DNA from: Diprion similis
Lineage: Eukaryota; Arthropoda; Insecta; Hymenoptera; Diprionidae
DNA length: 64,000 nucleotides
Direction: 5' to 3'
Assembly (NCBI RefSeq): GCF_021155765.1
Contig: NC_060112.1
Coordinates: 9,796,001-9,860,000, forward strand
In this document: in pieces, positions 63,183-64,000 of the stretch
Layout: every line of letters starts with the position of its first letter
Position numbering within the stretch: the stretch's first letter is position 1
Notes under the pieces: generated by a model
What the model was told of the DNA's origin: nothing
The model's database searches: none
Seen by the model: the letters and a program-made list of their open reading frames with translations, nothing else
Translations under genes and position numbers: made by a program

Positions 63183-63311
63183 CATTTGTTGGCCGGAACA
63201 ATCGCTGTGTATTTCCTCGAGCCCCCGGAAAAAATCTATCTCGTATTGTTGCTTTTTTGTCACAGAAGAACGCGAGTGTCTCACGGTCGATCTCACCACA
63301 GCTGAGCCCAT
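63183..63311 (-). CDS. Candidate first coding exon, 43 residues, unrecognised
   Basis: ATG at 63311 opens MGSAVVRSTVRHSRSSVTKK, then QQYEIDFFRGLEEIHSDC and GQQM, ending at a strong donor (ATG|GTGAGT), phase 0. The N-terminus is basic, with no acidic residue in the first 20, as in mitochondrial presequences. Just upstream is CAAGATGGCCG (an out-of-frame start or YY1-type site). The following exons, to the left, were not found. Confidence 0.42.
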
Positions 63312-63423
63312 TCGGCCATCTTGTTTGCCGCGATACTTATTGTAAGACAGGCTGTAAGATGACGCGATTACGCACTCCCAGCCACCTCTTAATGCTACAA
63401 AACCCGGCTTGCGCAACGCGCGC

Positions 63424-63649
63424 TCATTTTAGTTCCTCCTGTGTCCGCAACAATCGATCACCGCTGCCGGCGCCTTTATAAATAATGAATGAAGAAGGAA
63501 GCCTTCTCTCCGAAAGTCCAAGCTCTTGGACCAACTTTTTCTCTCCAGGATCACGGAATTTTTTCAGAGCTTTTGCCAGCTCGTGACTGTAGTTGGCAAG
63601 ACTTTCTTTGAATTGTTGCACGATCGGATGATCAAATATTAATGGGCCC
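63424..63649 (-). CDS. Candidate 3'-terminal exon of a gene extending left-to-right beyond 64000
   Basis: After GATTTAG (minus strand) an open frame reads PWGPLIFDHPIVQQFKESLA, NYSHELAKALKKFRDPGEKK, LVQELGLSERRLPSSFIIYK and ends at TGA (63424). Codons and residues look protein-like, with an amphipathic helical stretch. The 5' part of the gene would lie past the window end. No family recognised. Confidence 0.35.
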
Positions 63650-64000
63650 CAAGGTCTAAATCAAAACTTAAGGGTGGATTTTTTGTTTTTTTTTTCGCTG
63701 AACTTATCGCTTTTTCTCATTTTTTAGTGAAGAAACTGTACCACGGATCAATGCGCAATTTGACATGTGGATTGATTTATCTTTTATCTATTCACCAAAA
63801 AATTTTAAATCATATCCTCCCAAAAATTACACGTTAAAACGCGTTTTTCTCGAAAGACTTTTTTGCAACTTGTGTGAAAGATATCTAGAACACTATTTAA
63901 CAAATTGCCTTCAAATTTGGAAAGCATGCTCAGTCAACGTCCTTCTAACGTTTGATAAAAAAAAAAGCAATACGTTGGATATTTTTTGTTTATAACTAAA
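63650..64000. other. Window end, nothing firm
   Basis: A+T-rich. The plus-strand frame 63765-63995 is rich in Phe/Leu/Lys, begins at a non-ATG codon as far as I can tell, and shows no family features. If the exon at 63424-63649 is real this is its upstream intron. Confidence 0.4.

Overview
The window is animal nuclear DNA, almost certainly from an insect. It is A+T-rich, full of homopolymer runs and simple repeats, and its genes are split into short exons with GT-AG introns. Recognisable products are an insect/animal set: mitochondrial ATPase inhibitor IF1, a Myb/SANT-like DNA-binding protein, an ABCG half-transporter and a Rab32/lightoid GTPase. Two sites fit the insect Inr+DPE core-promoter layout. 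Hymenoptera is a guess from general feel only. No rRNA, convincing tRNA, CRISPR array or prokaryotic gene was seen.

Layout. 1-16.5 kb: no protein gene that I can support; it holds simple repeats, two adjacent dyads with a 26-residue small ORF near 5.5-5.75 kb, and a 623-bp palindromic MITE (11776-12398). 16.5-33.4 kb is the gene-dense part, with every firm gene on the minus strand: an orphan signal-peptide exon (16534-16608), IF1 (3 exons, 17558-19542), a SANT-type factor (3 exons, 20905-22771), an 11-exon ABCG transporter of 623 residues (23352-28279), two short exons of an unrecognised acidic protein (28458-28867), and the Rab32 GTPase core (31399-33347).

33.4-42.6 kb: three further minus-strand exons (39235-42522) encode a 451-residue charged, Ser-rich, probably disordered protein. 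Its last donor is in the same phase as the Rab32 core acceptor, and the core exon has no start codon of its own. I therefore read the whole 31.4-42.5 kb stretch as one locus with a long-N-terminus Rab32 of about 673 residues. A second copy of the MITE (37458-38068) lies in the large intron, next to a plus-strand TATA/Inr pair and plus-strand candidate exons.

42.6-64 kb: mostly gene-poor. It contains a plus-strand TATA-like/Inr/DPE promoter near 44.0 kb with no recognised gene, candidate minus-strand exons at 48.0-48.8 kb, a possible small spliced plus-strand gene at 57.48-57.95 kb, and candidate minus-strand exons at 63.18-63.65 kb.

The genes do not form a pathway. ABCG transporters and Rab32/lightoid both occur in insect pigment-granule (lysosome-related organelle) biology, so their adjacency is worth noting, but nothing in the sequence shows a functional link. 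All exon models were assembled by eye from reading frame, splice-site dinucleotides and phase.
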